A stretch of DNA of 58,544 nucleotides from Actinomycetota bacterium (lineage in GTDB: Bacteria > Actinomycetota > Actinomycetes > Actinomycetales > Microbacteriaceae), in NCBI GenBank assembly GCA_020161315.1, contig JAIUOH010000021.1:1-58544 (forward strand). The letters run 5' to 3'. Each line of letters begins with the position of its first letter. Within the stretch, counting starts at the first letter, position 1. The notes under the pieces are model-generated. The model searched no databases and was not told the DNA's origin. It saw only the letters and a list, made by a program, of their open reading frames with translations. Positions 19,346 through 28,807 of the stretch are shown here, in pieces. The position numbers and the translations under genes are program-made.

Positions 19346-20011
19346 ATGAGCGAGTCGCCGACACTGACGAGATCTGCCTGGGCAACTGGCACCCCGCTGC
19401 TCACCGACTACTACGACAGCGAGTGGGGCATGCCCGTCTTTGATGAGCAGGGGGTCTTCGAGCGACTGAGCCTCGAAGCCTTTCAGTCGGGGCTGTCATG
19501 GCTCACGATTCTGCGCAAACGCGAGGCGTTTCGCGAGGCGTTCAGCGGGTTCGACATCGAGCGGGTCGCCGCCTTCGACGAGTCAGACGTCGAGCGATTG
19601 CTGGCCGATGAGGGCATTATTCGCAACCGCGCCAAGATCACCGCAACCATCGCGAACGCTCGCGCGATCCTCGAATTGCACGAGACCGGCGTGACCGTTT
19701 CAAATCTTGTCTGGTCGTTCATGCCCGAGCGTTCGCCCGAGCCGACAGACGATAGTGAGGTGCCGGCTACTTCGCCTGAATCGGTGCAATTGGCCAAGGC
19801 ACTCAAGGGGCTGGGCTTTCGTTTTGTGGGGCCCACAACGGCCTACGCGCTCATGACCGCCATTGGCATCGCAGATGTGCATCTCATGACGAGCCACCGT
19901 CGCGGTTGCTCGGGGCTCTGGCATCTCGACGGCACACGCACAGTAGAGGGGCAGCGGGTCTCCCAGCGCGCCCGCGAGGCGGCGACCGTGATCCTTGCCC
20001 CGATAGGATAG
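19346..20011 (+). CDS. tag: DNA-3-methyladenine glycosylase I
   Basis: 221 residues; excises 3-methyladenine in base excision repair. Family blocks: TDYYDSEWGMPVFDE, LEAFQSGLSWLTILRKREAFREAFSGFD, RNRAKI and GFRFVGPTTAYALMTAIG. In E. coli Tag a zinc is held by two N-terminal (Cys, His) and two C-terminal (His, Cys) ligands; here the N-terminal pair is Ala and Tyr (RSAW, DYYD) and the C-terminal pair is degenerate, so this copy probably lacks the zinc. Own promoter region; AAGGAG site upstream. Confidence 0.9.
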   Translation: MSESPTLTRSAWATGTPLLTDYYDSEWGMPVFDEQGVFERLSLEAFQSGLSWLTILRKREAFREAFSGFDIERVAAFDESDVERLLADEGIIRNRAKITATIANARAILELHETGVTVSNLVWSFMPERSPEPTDDSEVPATSPESVQLAKALKGLGFRFVGPTTAYALMTAIGIADVHLMTSHRRGCSGLWHLDGTRTVEGQRVSQRAREAATVILAPIG

Positions 20012-20044
20012 ATAGGTTCATCCGATCACTCTTGATGGAGCAGC

Positions 20045-20365
20045 ATGTCTGAAACCAGTGGAGCGAACGGCGAGATCACGGCGCAGACCGTAGAGCATCT
20101 CGCCGATCTGGCTCGCATCGCCCTCACCCCAGAAGAAGTCTCGACGCTGAGCCGTGAGCTCGACTCGATTCTGCACAACATCGCGAAGGTGAGCGAGGTG
20201 GCGAGCGCTGATGTGCCTGCGACCAGCCACCCGTTGCCGATCAACAACGTCACTCGGCCTGACGAGATTGCCGACGTGCTGACGCTCGAGCAGGCGCTCG
20301 CAAACGCGCCCGAGGCTGCCGACGGCATGTTCCGCGTGTCTTCGATTCTGGGAGAGGAGCAGTAA
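20045..20365 (+). CDS. gatC: Asp/Glu-tRNA amidotransferase subunit C
   Basis: 106 residues; small stabilising subunit of GatCAB. Signature [28 protein letters not shown] and the C-terminal LRPDE-like TRPDEI stretch. TGGAG site just upstream of the ATG. Stop overlaps gatA by one base (TAATG). Confidence 0.95.
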   Translation: MSETSGANGEITAQTVEHLADLARIALTPEEVSTLSRELDSILHNIAKVSEVASADVPATSHPLPINNVTRPDEIADVLTLEQALANAPEAADGMFRVSSILGEEQ

Positions 20366-21909
20366 TGGCGAACAACAGCGAACTGACCAGACTGACCGCC
20401 GCCGAACTGGCGGCTGCGCTCACTGCGGGTGAAGTGTCGGCGGTTGACGCCGCGCAGGCACAGCTTGATCGCATCGCAGAGGTTGACGGCGAACTGCACG
20501 CGTTTCTCGCGACTGACGCTGAGGCCTCACTCGCCGCTGCGCGCAGCATCGACGAGCGTCGCGCCGCGGGCGAGTCGCTCGGTGCGCTCGCTGGCGTGCC
20601 CCTCGCGATCAAGGACGTGCTCGTCACGACCGATATGCCTTCGACCTCGGGTTCGAAGATTCTCGAGGGCTACCGCTCGCCCTTCGATGCAACCGCGGTT
20701 GCGAAGGCGCGAGCTGCGGGCCTCGTAAACATCGGCAAGACCAACATGGATGAGTTCGCGATGGGCTCGTCTACTGAGAACTCGGCATACGGGCCAACCC
20801 TGAACCCGTGGGCACTCGACCGCGTGCCCGGCGGCTCTGGCGGTGGTTCTGCGACCGCTGTAGCCGCGTTCGAGGCGCCGCTGGCGCTCGGCAGCGACAC
20901 TGGCGGCTCGATTCGCCAGCCCGCGGCACTCACCGGCACCGTCGGCGCAAAGCCGACCTACGGTGGCGTGAGCCGCTACGGTGCGATCGCGCTTGCCTCT
21001 TCGCTCGACCAGATTGGCCCCGTGGCACGCACCGTGCTCGACACGGCGCTGATGCACGATGTGATCGTCGGGCATGACCCGCACGATTCGACCTCGCTGA
21101 AGCACGAGTGGCCGTCGATGGCCGCTGCTGCTCGTGAGGGTGCAGCTGGTGGTTCGCTCAATGGCCTGCGCGTCGGTGTCGTGAAGCAGCTCATGCTCGA
21201 GGGCGTGCAGCCCGGTGTGAAGGCTCGCTTCGAAGAGTCGCTTGCGCTGCTCACTGCGCAGGGTGCTGAGATCGTTGAGATTGACGCCCCGCACTTCGAG
21301 TACGCGGTTGCCGCCTATTACCTGATTCTGCCCGCAGAGGCATCGAGCAACCTTGCCAAGTATGACTCGGTGCGTTTCGGCCTGCGCGTCACTCCAGACG
21401 GCGCCGGTACGGTCGAAAACGTCATGAGCGCGACCCGCGAGGTTGGCTTTGGCGCCGAGGTGAAGCGACGCATCATTCTCGGCACCTACGCGCTCTCGGC
21501 CGGATACTACGACGCCTACTATGGCAGCGCGCAGAAGGTGCGCACGCTGATCCAGCGCGACTTCGCTCAGGCATTCGCGCAGGTTGACGTCATCGCCTCG
21601 CCGACCGCGCCGACGACTGCGTGGCAGCTCGGTGCACACGGGGGAGACCCGATGCAGGATTACTTGAACGACGCCACGACAATCCCTGCGAATCTCGCGG
21701 GTATTCCGGGCCTGAGCCTACCCATCGGCACCGCAGCAGAAGACGGGCTGCCTGTCGGTCTACAGCTGCTGGCTCCGGCCTACGAAGACGCTCGCCTCTA
21801 CCGCGCGGGCGCGGCTATCGAGCAGCTGGTTACCGAGCGCGATGGATCGCCCTTCTGGGCACAGGCTCCCTCCCTTGTGGGTGGCGCAGCACGAAAGGCG
21901 GCGAACTAA
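20365..21909 (+). CDS. gatA: Asp/Glu-tRNA amidotransferase subunit A
   Basis: 514 residues, amidase-signature enzyme that releases ammonia from glutamine for transamidation of mischarged tRNA. The Ser-cisSer-Lys triad is in place: Lys in [12 protein letters not shown], the glycine/serine-rich [32 protein letters not shown] run. One-base overlap on both sides with gatC and gatB indicates translational coupling. Confidence 0.97.
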   Translation: MANNSELTRLTAAELAAALTAGEVSAVDAAQAQLDRIAEVDGELHAFLATDAEASLAAARSIDERRAAGESLGALAGVPLAIKDVLVTTDMPSTSGSKILEGYRSPFDATAVAKARAAGLVNIGKTNMDEFAMGSSTENSAYGPTLNPWALDRVPGGSGGGSATAVAAFEAPLALGSDTGGSIRQPAALTGTVGAKPTYGGVSRYGAIALASSLDQIGPVARTVLDTALMHDVIVGHDPHDSTSLKHEWPSMAAAAREGAAGGSLNGLRVGVVKQLMLEGVQPGVKARFEESLALLTAQGAEIVEIDAPHFEYAVAAYYLILPAEASSNLAKYDSVRFGLRVTPDGAGTVENVMSATREVGFGAEVKRRIILGTYALSAGYYDAYYGSAQKVRTLIQRDFAQAFAQVDVIASPTAPTTAWQLGAHGGDPMQDYLNDATTIPANLAGIPGLSLPIGTAAEDGLPVGLQLLAPAYEDARLYRAGAAIEQLVTERDGSPFWAQAPSLVGGAARKAAN

Positions 21910-23423
21910 TGGCCAAGACCAAGCTGATGCCCTTCGAGCAGGCGCTCGAGCTCTTCGAGCCCGTCATCGGTCTCGAAGTGCACGTTGAGCTGAACACCAA
22001 GACCAAGATGTTCAGTTCGGCACCCAACGAGTTCGGCAGCGAGCCGAACACCAACCTGACCCCGGTGTGCCTCGGCCTGCCTGGCTCGCTGCCAGTGGTC
22101 AACGACCAGGCGGTGCGCTACTCGATCAGCCTTGGCCTGGCCCTCGGCTGCGAGATCGCAGAGGTGTCTGGCTTTGCGCGCAAGAACTACTTCTACCCAG
22201 ACATGGCGAAGAACTACCAGATCTCGCAGTTCGATGATCCCATCGCACACGACGGTTCGGTCGAGATTGAGCTTGCCTCGGGTCGTGTCGTGCACGTGCC
22301 GATCGAGCGCGCTCACATGGAAGAAGACGCGGGCAAGCTGAACCACGTGGGTGGCTCGACCGGTCGCATCCAGGGTGCCGAGTACTCGCTCGTTGATTAC
22401 AACCGCGCTGGCGTGCCGCTCGTGGAGATCGTGACCCGCCCCATCTTTGGTGGCGAGGCAGACACCCCCGAGATCGCGGCAAGCTACGTCGCGACGATTC
22501 GCGAGATGGTGGTGGCGCTCGGTATTTCTGATGCTCGCATGGAGCGCGGCAACCTGCGCTGCGACGCGAACGTGTCACTGCGCCCGCGCGGCAACGAAGA
22601 CGCCGGCATGAGCGTGCTTGGTATTCGCACCGAGACCAAGAACGTGAACTCGCTTCGTTCGATCGAGCGCGCTGTGCGCTTCGAGATTCAGCGCCAGGCG
22701 GCGATTCTCGCCGAGGGCGGCTCAATCACGCAAGAGACGCGTCACTGGCACGAAGACACGGGGGAAACCTCGCCGGGCCGTCCCAAGAGTGACGCCGACG
22801 ACTACCGCTACTTCCCAGAGCCAGACCTTGCACCGCTCACGCCCTCGCGCGAGCTTGTCGAGGAGCTGCGGGCCGGGCTGCCCGAGCACCCGACGCTGCG
22901 CACGAGGCGCTTGCGTGGCGAGTGGGGCTTTAGCGCGCTCGAGTTCCAAGACGTGGTGAACGCGGGCCTGACCGGCGCGATTGAGGCAACCGTCGCGGCG
23001 GGCGTCGCACCGCAGAGTGCCCGCAAGTGGTGGACGGGCGAGATCGCCCGCATTGCCAACGAGCGCGAGGCGCAACCGACCGACCTCATCACCCCTGGCC
23101 AGATTCACTCGGTGACCTCGCTCATTGAGGCGGGCACACTGAACGACAAGCTTGCACGCCAGGTCATTCAGGGCATCATCGATGGCGAGGGCACCGCCGC
23201 AGAGATTGTTGAGGCCCGCGGCCTTGCGATCGTTTCAGACGATGGCCCGCTGATCGAGGCGATCGATGCGGCTCTCGCTGAGCAGCCCGATGTGCTCGAG
23301 AAGATTCGCGACGGCAAGGTACAAGCCGCTGGCGCGGTCATCGGCGCGGTCATGAAGGCCATGCGTGGCCAGGCAGACGCGGCTCGCGTGCGCGAACTCG
23401 TGCTCGAGCGCGCAGGTCAGTAG
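21909..23423 (+). CDS. gatB: Asp/Glu-tRNA amidotransferase subunit B
   Basis: 504 residues; binds and activates the mischarged tRNA. Motifs GLEVHVELNTKTKMFS, YFYPDMAKNYQISQ (here KNYFYPDMAKNYQIS) and the central HMEEDAGK, followed by the C-terminal GatB/YqeY domain. The ATG shares its first base with the gatA TAA; the open frame extends upstream inside gatA but that is not coding. Followed by a terminator. Confidence 0.97.
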   Translation: MAKTKLMPFEQALELFEPVIGLEVHVELNTKTKMFSSAPNEFGSEPNTNLTPVCLGLPGSLPVVNDQAVRYSISLGLALGCEIAEVSGFARKNYFYPDMAKNYQISQFDDPIAHDGSVEIELASGRVVHVPIERAHMEEDAGKLNHVGGSTGRIQGAEYSLVDYNRAGVPLVEIVTRPIFGGEADTPEIAASYVATIREMVVALGISDARMERGNLRCDANVSLRPRGNEDAGMSVLGIRTETKNVNSLRSIERAVRFEIQRQAAILAEGGSITQETRHWHEDTGETSPGRPKSDADDYRYFPEPDLAPLTPSRELVEELRAGLPEHPTLRTRRLRGEWGFSALEFQDVVNAGLTGAIEATVAAGVAPQSARKWWTGEIARIANEREAQPTDLITPGQIHSVTSLIEAGTLNDKLARQVIQGIIDGEGTAAEIVEARGLAIVSDDGPLIEAIDAALAEQPDVLEKIRDGKVQAAGAVIGAVMKAMRGQADAARVRELVLERAGQ

Positions 23424-23442
23424 CGCAGTCACGCACGGATTT

Positions 23443-23477
23443 GGGTGGCATCGTTCTTATACCGGTGCCACCCTTTT
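23443..23477 (+). terminator. Terminator after gatB
   Basis: GGGTGGCA (23443-23450) and TGCCACCC (23466-23473) with a 15-base loop and TTTT directly after. Ends the gatCAB operon. Confidence 0.85.
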
Positions 23478-23618
23478 CGCTACTGCGACCGAGCCTCAGC
23501 AACCATCTGGCTAGAGATTCGCGATTGTGCCTCAACTGCGCGGTAGATACGTGATCATGTTGCAAATATCTAGTCAGATGAGTGTGGTGAGTTGCTCGCG
23601 CGGCGATGCGGTGCGATG

Positions 23619-23665
23619 CGCCGCACACCGCCGCGCCGCACGATGCGGTGGTGCGGTGTGCGGCG
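23619..23665 (-). terminator. GC-rich hairpin at the end of the MMPL gene
   Basis: Perfect 13-base arms CGCCGCACACCGC (23619-23631) / GCGGTGTGCGGCG (23653-23665), 21-base loop, immediately after the stop of the MMPL gene on the minus strand. Inner bases repeat GATGCGGTG. No T tract, so a terminator role is likely but unproven. Confidence 0.55.
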
Positions 23666-23666
23666 A

Positions 23667-25874
23667 TTATCCGCCGTCTCGCCCCACGCGCCAGAGCTTT
23701 GATGGCCACCAGATGACCCGACCGAGGTCGTACGCGAGGGCAGGAACGAGCAGCGATCGCACGATGAACGTATCGAGCAGCACGCCAAACGCGACGATGA
23801 ACGAGATCTGTGCGAGAAACAGAATGGGAATCACCGCGAGTGCTGCGAATGTTGCGGCAAGCACGAGACCGGCAGAGGTGATGACCCCGCCGGTGATGGT
23901 GAGGCCCCGCAGAATGCCGTCTCTCGTGCCGTGCAGCACGGACTCTTCGCGCACCCGCGTCATGAGGAAAATGTTGTAGTCGATGCCGAGGGCGACGAGA
24001 AACACGAATCCGTAGAGTGGCACAGCTGGGTCGGCGCCGGGAAACTGGAACACGCCATTGAAGACCAGAGCCGCGACTCCAAGCGCTGTTCCGAAAGAGA
24101 GCACGGTTGTCAGGATCAGCAGGATGGGTGCCAGGATCGAGCGCAGCAACAGCATAAGGATGACGAGGATCACCGCCAGTACGATTGGAATGATCAGATT
24201 TCGGTCGTGGATCGAAGCGTCATTTGTGTCGATTGCGGTGGCGGTTGTGCCTCCGACGAGGGATCCCGGCAGCGCGTCATGCAGTGATGCGCGAAGGCCA
24301 CGTACCGTTGTCTCGGCGTCTTCACTGTCGGCTGCGTCTGTGAGCGTCGCCTGGAGCAACACTTGGCCACTCGCGACGCTGGGATTCGGTGACGGGGTAC
24401 CTGGAGGGCCGAAGGCTGTGATGCCGCCTGTGGTCACGGCGGCAGTCCCGCTTGCGGCGTCCGAGGAGGCGACGCTGACGCTGTCGATGCCTTTGTCAGC
24501 AAGCAGCAGGTCAGCGGCTTCCTGCAGGTGCTTCTCCTTGACGAGCACGTATACGGGGCTGCCAGATCCCGCGGCAAAGTGTTCGCCGAGTGCGATCTGG
24601 CCGTCTCTCGCATCAGAGGTTCCGAGCACGAGGTCCGATTGCGCGACGCCGACAGCGTTGAGCTGAGTCATGCCCGCGGCGCCGACTACGAGCAGCAGTG
24701 CCGTGACAATCCAGATGGGGCGGTGCTTCGTCTGGATCCAACGTGCAAGTCGTGCCCAGACGCCACGCGTCGCGATTCCGCGCTCGCTCGCGACCACCTC
24801 GGGTTCGTACGTGACCCGGCGGGGCCAGAACGCGGCCCGTCCAAAGGCGTAGAGAATGGCCGGGAGTAAGGTGAGCGCAGCGAGCATGGCGAATGCGATG
24901 CCGATCGACGCGACCGGACCGAGCGCGCTGTTCGATTTGAGATCGCTCAGTAGCAGGCACATCAGGCCCGCGATCACGGTGCCGCCGGAGGCTAGAATCG
25001 GCTCAAAGGATCCCTTGATCGCGGCAAACGTCGCCGACCACTTCTCGGTGTGCACGCGCAGTTGTTCACGGTAGCGGGCCACGTAGAGTAGTGAGTAGTC
25101 GGTGGCCGCGCCGATGACGAGGATGAAGAGAATGCCCTGAGTTTGGCCGGAGAGCATGATGAGCCCCCACTTGGCAAGCCACCAGTTGGTGAGCAGGGCG
25201 ACGGTCAGCGCGAAGAGGCTTGTGGAGAGCACGGCGATCGGCAGGAGCAGCGAGCGGTAGACGACAATGAGGATTAGGAAGACCGCCAGCAGTGCGACGC
25301 CGAGCAACAGGCCATCGATGCCGGAGAATGCGGCGACGAGATCGGCGGTGAACCCTGCCGGGCCGGTGACGTAGACCGTGACTCCCTGCGGGGCCACAGC
25401 GCGCAACTTATCGCCGAGGTCGGCGACCGTGCCTTTCACGTTCTCAGTGTCGCTGATCGGCACGAACGCTTGAGCCGCTTTTCTGTCTTCCGAAGGGATA
25501 AGTGGCGAGAGATCGCTCGCCACCCCCGAAACCTTTTCTGGGAGCGCGGAGACCGCTTCAGATAGCGTTTGCAGTGTCGCGTCGGTGAGTTTCTGTTCGC
25601 TGGTGAACACCACCACCGCGGGGATGGCTTCGGAATCGCGGAAGTCGCTGAGTCGCTGCTGTACCTGCGTAGCCTCGGCTGAGGAGGGGAGGTACGCCGT
25701 CTGGTCGTTCGACGAGACCTCGCTTACCTTGCCGAAGTACGGGCCGCCGATTCCGGCTCCAGCGAACCAGATGAGGATCAGCATTGCGGGCAACAGCACC
25801 CGGAGCCACTTGGGCATGCGGGTCTGCGAGGGAGTGTTCTGGGTGCTCTTCACTTGTGCCTCACTCGACAACAT
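23667..25874 (-). CDS. MMPL family RND-type transporter
   Basis: 735 residues with the MMPL layout: a membrane segment at ~25-45, a large extracellular loop (to ~185), five more segments, then a second copy of the same arrangement, about 12 segments in total. Segments such as LLLGVALLAVFLILIVVYRSL and GFVFLVALGIDYNIFLMTRVREE are typical; the latter carries the charged residues used for proton coupling. Substrates may be lipids or drugs. Divergent from a MarR regulator with an inverted repeat between them, so probably an inducible exporter. No good ribosome site before the ATG; a Met 19 codons in is an alternative. Confidence 0.92.
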   Translation of the reverse strand: MLSSEAQVKSTQNTPSQTRMPKWLRVLLPAMLILIWFAGAGIGGPYFGKVSEVSSNDQTAYLPSSAEATQVQQRLSDFRDSEAIPAVVVFTSEQKLTDATLQTLSEAVSALPEKVSGVASDLSPLIPSEDRKAAQAFVPISDTENVKGTVADLGDKLRAVAPQGVTVYVTGPAGFTADLVAAFSGIDGLLLGVALLAVFLILIVVYRSLLLPIAVLSTSLFALTVALLTNWWLAKWGLIMLSGQTQGILFILVIGAATDYSLLYVARYREQLRVHTEKWSATFAAIKGSFEPILASGGTVIAGLMCLLLSDLKSNSALGPVASIGIAFAMLAALTLLPAILYAFGRAAFWPRRVTYEPEVVASERGIATRGVWARLARWIQTKHRPIWIVTALLLVVGAAGMTQLNAVGVAQSDLVLGTSDARDGQIALGEHFAAGSGSPVYVLVKEKHLQEAADLLLADKGIDSVSVASSDAASGTAAVTTGGITAFGPPGTPSPNPSVASGQVLLQATLTDAADSEDAETTVRGLRASLHDALPGSLVGGTTATAIDTNDASIHDRNLIIPIVLAVILVILMLLLRSILAPILLILTTVLSFGTALGVAALVFNGVFQFPGADPAVPLYGFVFLVALGIDYNIFLMTRVREESVLHGTRDGILRGLTITGGVITSAGLVLAATFAALAVIPILFLAQISFIVAFGVLLDTFIVRSLLVPALAYDLGRVIWWPSKLWRVGRDGG

Positions 25875-25895
25875 CCATTACATTTAGCTAGACAG

Positions 25896-25913
25896 GCTAG
25901 GAGTAAGCCTAGC
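25896..25913. promoter_or_regulatory. Candidate MarR operator
   Basis: GCTAGG-AGTAAG-CCTAGC, perfect 6-base arms around a 6-base spacer, in the 61-base gap between the divergent MMPL and MarR genes. Size and position fit a MarR dimer site covering both promoters. Confidence 0.55.
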
Positions 25914-25935
25914 ATGCATTTTCTATAGCGATAGC

Positions 25936-26508
25936 ATGATCTTTATGGACGAAAACGCGATCAGCTCAGGAGCGGGTGGCAACATTTACCACCTTGATTC
26001 GAGCGACCCTCTCGGTGAGCTGGTCGACCGATCGCGACTTGGCGCCGAGGACATTGCTGAGATCAACCGAATCATGACGGCGATGGCTGCACTGCGAGAG
26101 GCCGAAGAAAAGCTCTCGGAGGCCTCGCTGCGCTACATGAAGCTCAACCGCACTGATATGCGTGCGCTGCACTTTTTGATCGTTGCAGAGAACCGTGGGC
26201 AGATCGTTACCCCCAGCGCGATCGCCGAACACCTCGGTATCTCAACAGCGTCGACCACGAAGCTGCTCGACCGCCTCGAACGGGGGCGTCACATTCAGCG
26301 AGACACCCACCCCACTGATCGCAGGGCGTTGCGCATCACCGTGCAATCCGAGACCCGTGCCGCAGCGATGCGCACCGTCGGCAAGCAGCACGCGAAGCGA
26401 TTCATCGCGAGTATCGACCTGACTTCGAGTGAACGCGCAATCATCGCGAATTTTCTCGAAAACATGGCGAGTCAGCTCGAGGTGCACGAGGAAGAGTGGA
26501 CCCCTTAG
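25936..26508 (+). CDS. MarR family transcriptional regulator
   Basis: 190 residues. A ~45-residue N-terminal extension precedes the winged helix domain: recognition helix region TPSAIAEHLGISTASTTKLLDRLE, and the wing GRHIQRDTHPTDRRALRI with the conserved Asp-x-Arg. Likely represses itself and the divergent MMPL exporter. No ribosome site at the first ATG; a TATAGC box 13 bases upstream suggests a leaderless start, with ATG at 25945 as alternative. Its stop overlaps the mvaS stop on the other strand (TTAG). Confidence 0.9.
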   Translation: MIFMDENAISSGAGGNIYHLDSSDPLGELVDRSRLGAEDIAEINRIMTAMAALREAEEKLSEASLRYMKLNRTDMRALHFLIVAENRGQIVTPSAIAEHLGISTASTTKLLDRLERGRHIQRDTHPTDRRALRITVQSETRAAAMRTVGKQHAKRFIASIDLTSSERAIIANFLENMASQLEVHEEEWTP

Positions 26509-27737
26509 GCGTTGCGCTCGTACTGGCGGGCCTGGTCCTTGACGCCGCTAAACCTGAACGGTGCCGACGTGACACGAGGCGTCTCGTATTCGATTGCGCT
26601 TGGTCGCTCAGCTGCGTGCAGCTCGCGGTACGCCTCGATATCGAGCGTCTCGCGCGCATCGAGCGTGGCGTAGAAGCGCGAGGCTGCCTCTGCGTCAAAG
26701 TAGCCGGGGCGCACGACGCCCGTGAGAAACTCACTGACGCTGCCCGAGCCGTAGCTGAAGAGCCCGACGCGCTTACCCTCGAGGTCAGCGTCGTGGTGCA
26801 GCAGCGCTGCGAGGCCAGCAAACACCGAGGCGGTGTACGAGTTGCCAAGGCGGCGGTTGTAGAGCGTGCCGGTTGCGAGCCCCGTGTCGCGGGCTGCGTC
26901 GTCTGCGGAAGTCTCACTGTGAGCAGCAGCCTCACCCGGCAGCTCAAGCCCGAGGTCGACACCTGTGATCGACGCGAGGTGCGCTTGCGCCTTCTTTGCC
27001 ATCTTGGTGAAGGGCTGGTGGTAGATGATGCGGTCGATCTGGTTGATGCTGGGGCCACCCTGCGACTGCAGGTCCGCCCAGGCACCGCTGAGGGCATCAA
27101 GGTAGGCCGACATCGAGAGCTTGCCGTCGACGACCGCGGTGGTCGAGTCGTTGGGGCGCCAGAAGTCATCGACGTCATCGGTGAACAGGCCGGCTGCAGC
27201 CTCGATCTCGAGCAGAGCGGGGTTGGCCGAAACCAGCATCGCGACCGCTCCAGCACCCTGTGTAGGCTCGCCGGGACTGTCAAGCTGATAGCGGGCGATA
27301 TCGCTCGAGATGATGAGCACGCGCTCGTTCGGGTTGCGGGAGACGATGCCGAGAGCGGCCTGCAGGGCAGCTGTGCCGCCGTAGCAGGCCTGCTTCAGCT
27401 CAACTACGCGCACCTGGCTGGGAAGGCCCAGCAGGCGCTGCACGGGCACGCCGGCGGCCTTTGACTGGTCGACGCCAGACTCGGTCGCGAACATGACGGT
27501 GCGAATGCCCTGGGTACCGTTGCGCTCGATGAGGGGGAGCGCTGCGGCCGCGCCCATCGTCACAATGTCTTCGTCGGGGGCGGGGAAGCTGAACTGGTCT
27601 TGGCCGAGCCCGAGGCGGTACTTCGCTGCTTCGGTGCCGTTCGAGTGCGCGAGATCGGCGAGGTCGACGACGTGATGGGTCGTCGTGATCTCCAGATCGT
27701 GAATTCCGATCGGGGTGGCAGCAGTCGAAGCACTCAT
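26505..27737 (-). CDS. mvaS: Hydroxymethylglutaryl-CoA synthase
   Basis: 410 residues; condenses acetyl-CoA and acetoacetyl-CoA to HMG-CoA, first committed step of the mevalonate pathway. Catalytic residues visible: Glu86 in FATESGVDQSKA, Cys118 in ELKQACYGGTAAL, and His in IIYHQPFTKM. The ATG at 27737 overlaps the mvaA stop (ATGA); the open frame extends upstream but those codons belong to mvaA. Last gene of the six-gene operon. No thiolase gene is in the operon. Confidence 0.96.
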   Translation of the reverse strand: MSASTAATPIGIHDLEITTTHHVVDLADLAHSNGTEAAKYRLGLGQDQFSFPAPDEDIVTMGAAAALPLIERNGTQGIRTVMFATESGVDQSKAAGVPVQRLLGLPSQVRVVELKQACYGGTAALQAALGIVSRNPNERVLIISSDIARYQLDSPGEPTQGAGAVAMLVSANPALLEIEAAAGLFTDDVDDFWRPNDSTTAVVDGKLSMSAYLDALSGAWADLQSQGGPSINQIDRIIYHQPFTKMAKKAQAHLASITGVDLGLELPGEAAAHSETSADDAARDTGLATGTLYNRRLGNSYTASVFAGLAALLHHDADLEGKRVGLFSYGSGSVSEFLTGVVRPGYFDAEAASRFYATLDARETLDIEAYRELHAAERPSAIEYETPRVTSAPFRFSGVKDQARQYERNA

Positions 27738-28807
27738 GCGCTCGGCTTCTCCTTTCGCTCCATAAGTATGTGTGTGGCCATCAGTTCGCCCGGGTTTGTC
27801 TGCGCAGCGAGCAACGAGAGCTCCCCACACAGCACCGTGGCGGCCATCAGTGCGGCCAGGCGACGGGAATTTTCACCGGGCTCGCGATCATCACGACATC
27901 CCAGCTTCTCGAGCGCGTCGTTGACGTGCGCGAGGTGTTTCCCATTACCAACAGTACCAACGATGAGGTGAGGAAGCGTGCAAGAGAAGTACAAACCTTC
28001 TTCGCGCTCCTCGGCGTAGGTGATGCCCTGCGAGCCCTCGACGATGTTTGCGGCGTCTTGACCGGTCGAGAGATAGAAGGCGAGCAGCATGTTTGCGTAG
28101 TGCGCGTTTGCAGAGCGAAGCGCGCCAGCAATGGTACTGCCGACCAGATTCTTGCGAACCACGAGGTCGGTGATCTCGCGGGCGGTCGAGCGCAACCGAC
28201 GCTCGACCACCTCATGCGGGATCAGAATCTCGGCGACGACGTTGCGGCCGCGGCCGAGGATGCCGTTGACTGCGGTCGCCTTCTTATCTGAGCAGAAGTT
28301 GCCCGAGATCGAGCCGTATTCGAGGCCGATGTTCCACGACAGTATGCGCTCCATCAGCGCCTCAGAGGCGTTGGTCACCATGTTGTGGCCCGATGCATCG
28401 CCGGTCTTGTACGCAAAGCGAATAAACAGCAGATTGCCCACGATCTCGGGGTGTGCCTCGATGAGCCTGGCGTGGCGGCTGCCTGCGGCAACCACTTCTG
28501 CGAGCTCCTCGAATCGTTCACGCACGATGCTCGCGCCGTGCTGCGCCATAACCGCGCCCTGCGTCACAAACAGCACGGACCGGGTCATGCGCTCGTCTAC
28601 GACAACAGTGCGAATGCCGCCTTCGATCTCGCGAGAGATTGAGGCGCCGCGGCCAACGGAGGGCCAGAGCGGGGTCTCGTAGGTTGCGAGCGGCACCGAG
28701 ATCTCGGCGTGGGGCGCGTTCGGAGCGACGGCATCACCGCTCACCCGAAGCGGGCCAACCCAGCGGGTTGGCACCTCGGTGGCGAAGGTTTCTGCGGTGG
28801 CGTTCAC
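27734..28807 (-). CDS. mvaA: Hydroxymethylglutaryl-CoA reductase
   Basis: 357 residues; reduces HMG-CoA to mevalonate with NAD(P)H. Four catalytic residues can be placed: Glu44 in ATYETPLWPS, Lys in FCSDKKATAVN (174-176), Asp251 in GQDAANIVEGSQ, and a C-terminal His in GELMATHILM. The GDASGHNMVT nucleotide-binding motif is clear. The compact size and DKKATAVN block look like the Streptomyces CL190-type enzyme. ATGA overlaps on both sides. Confidence 0.95.
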   Translation of the reverse strand: MNATAETFATEVPTRWVGPLRVSGDAVAPNAPHAEISVPLATYETPLWPSVGRGASISREIEGGIRTVVVDERMTRSVLFVTQGAVMAQHGASIVRERFEELAEVVAAGSRHARLIEAHPEIVGNLLFIRFAYKTGDASGHNMVTNASEALMERILSWNIGLEYGSISGNFCSDKKATAVNGILGRGRNVVAEILIPHEVVERRLRSTAREITDLVVRKNLVGSTIAGALRSANAHYANMLLAFYLSTGQDAANIVEGSQGITYAEEREEGLYFSCTLPHLIVGTVGNGKHLAHVNDALEKLGCRDDREPGENSRRLAALMAATVLCGELSLLAAQTNPGELMATHILMERKEKPSA

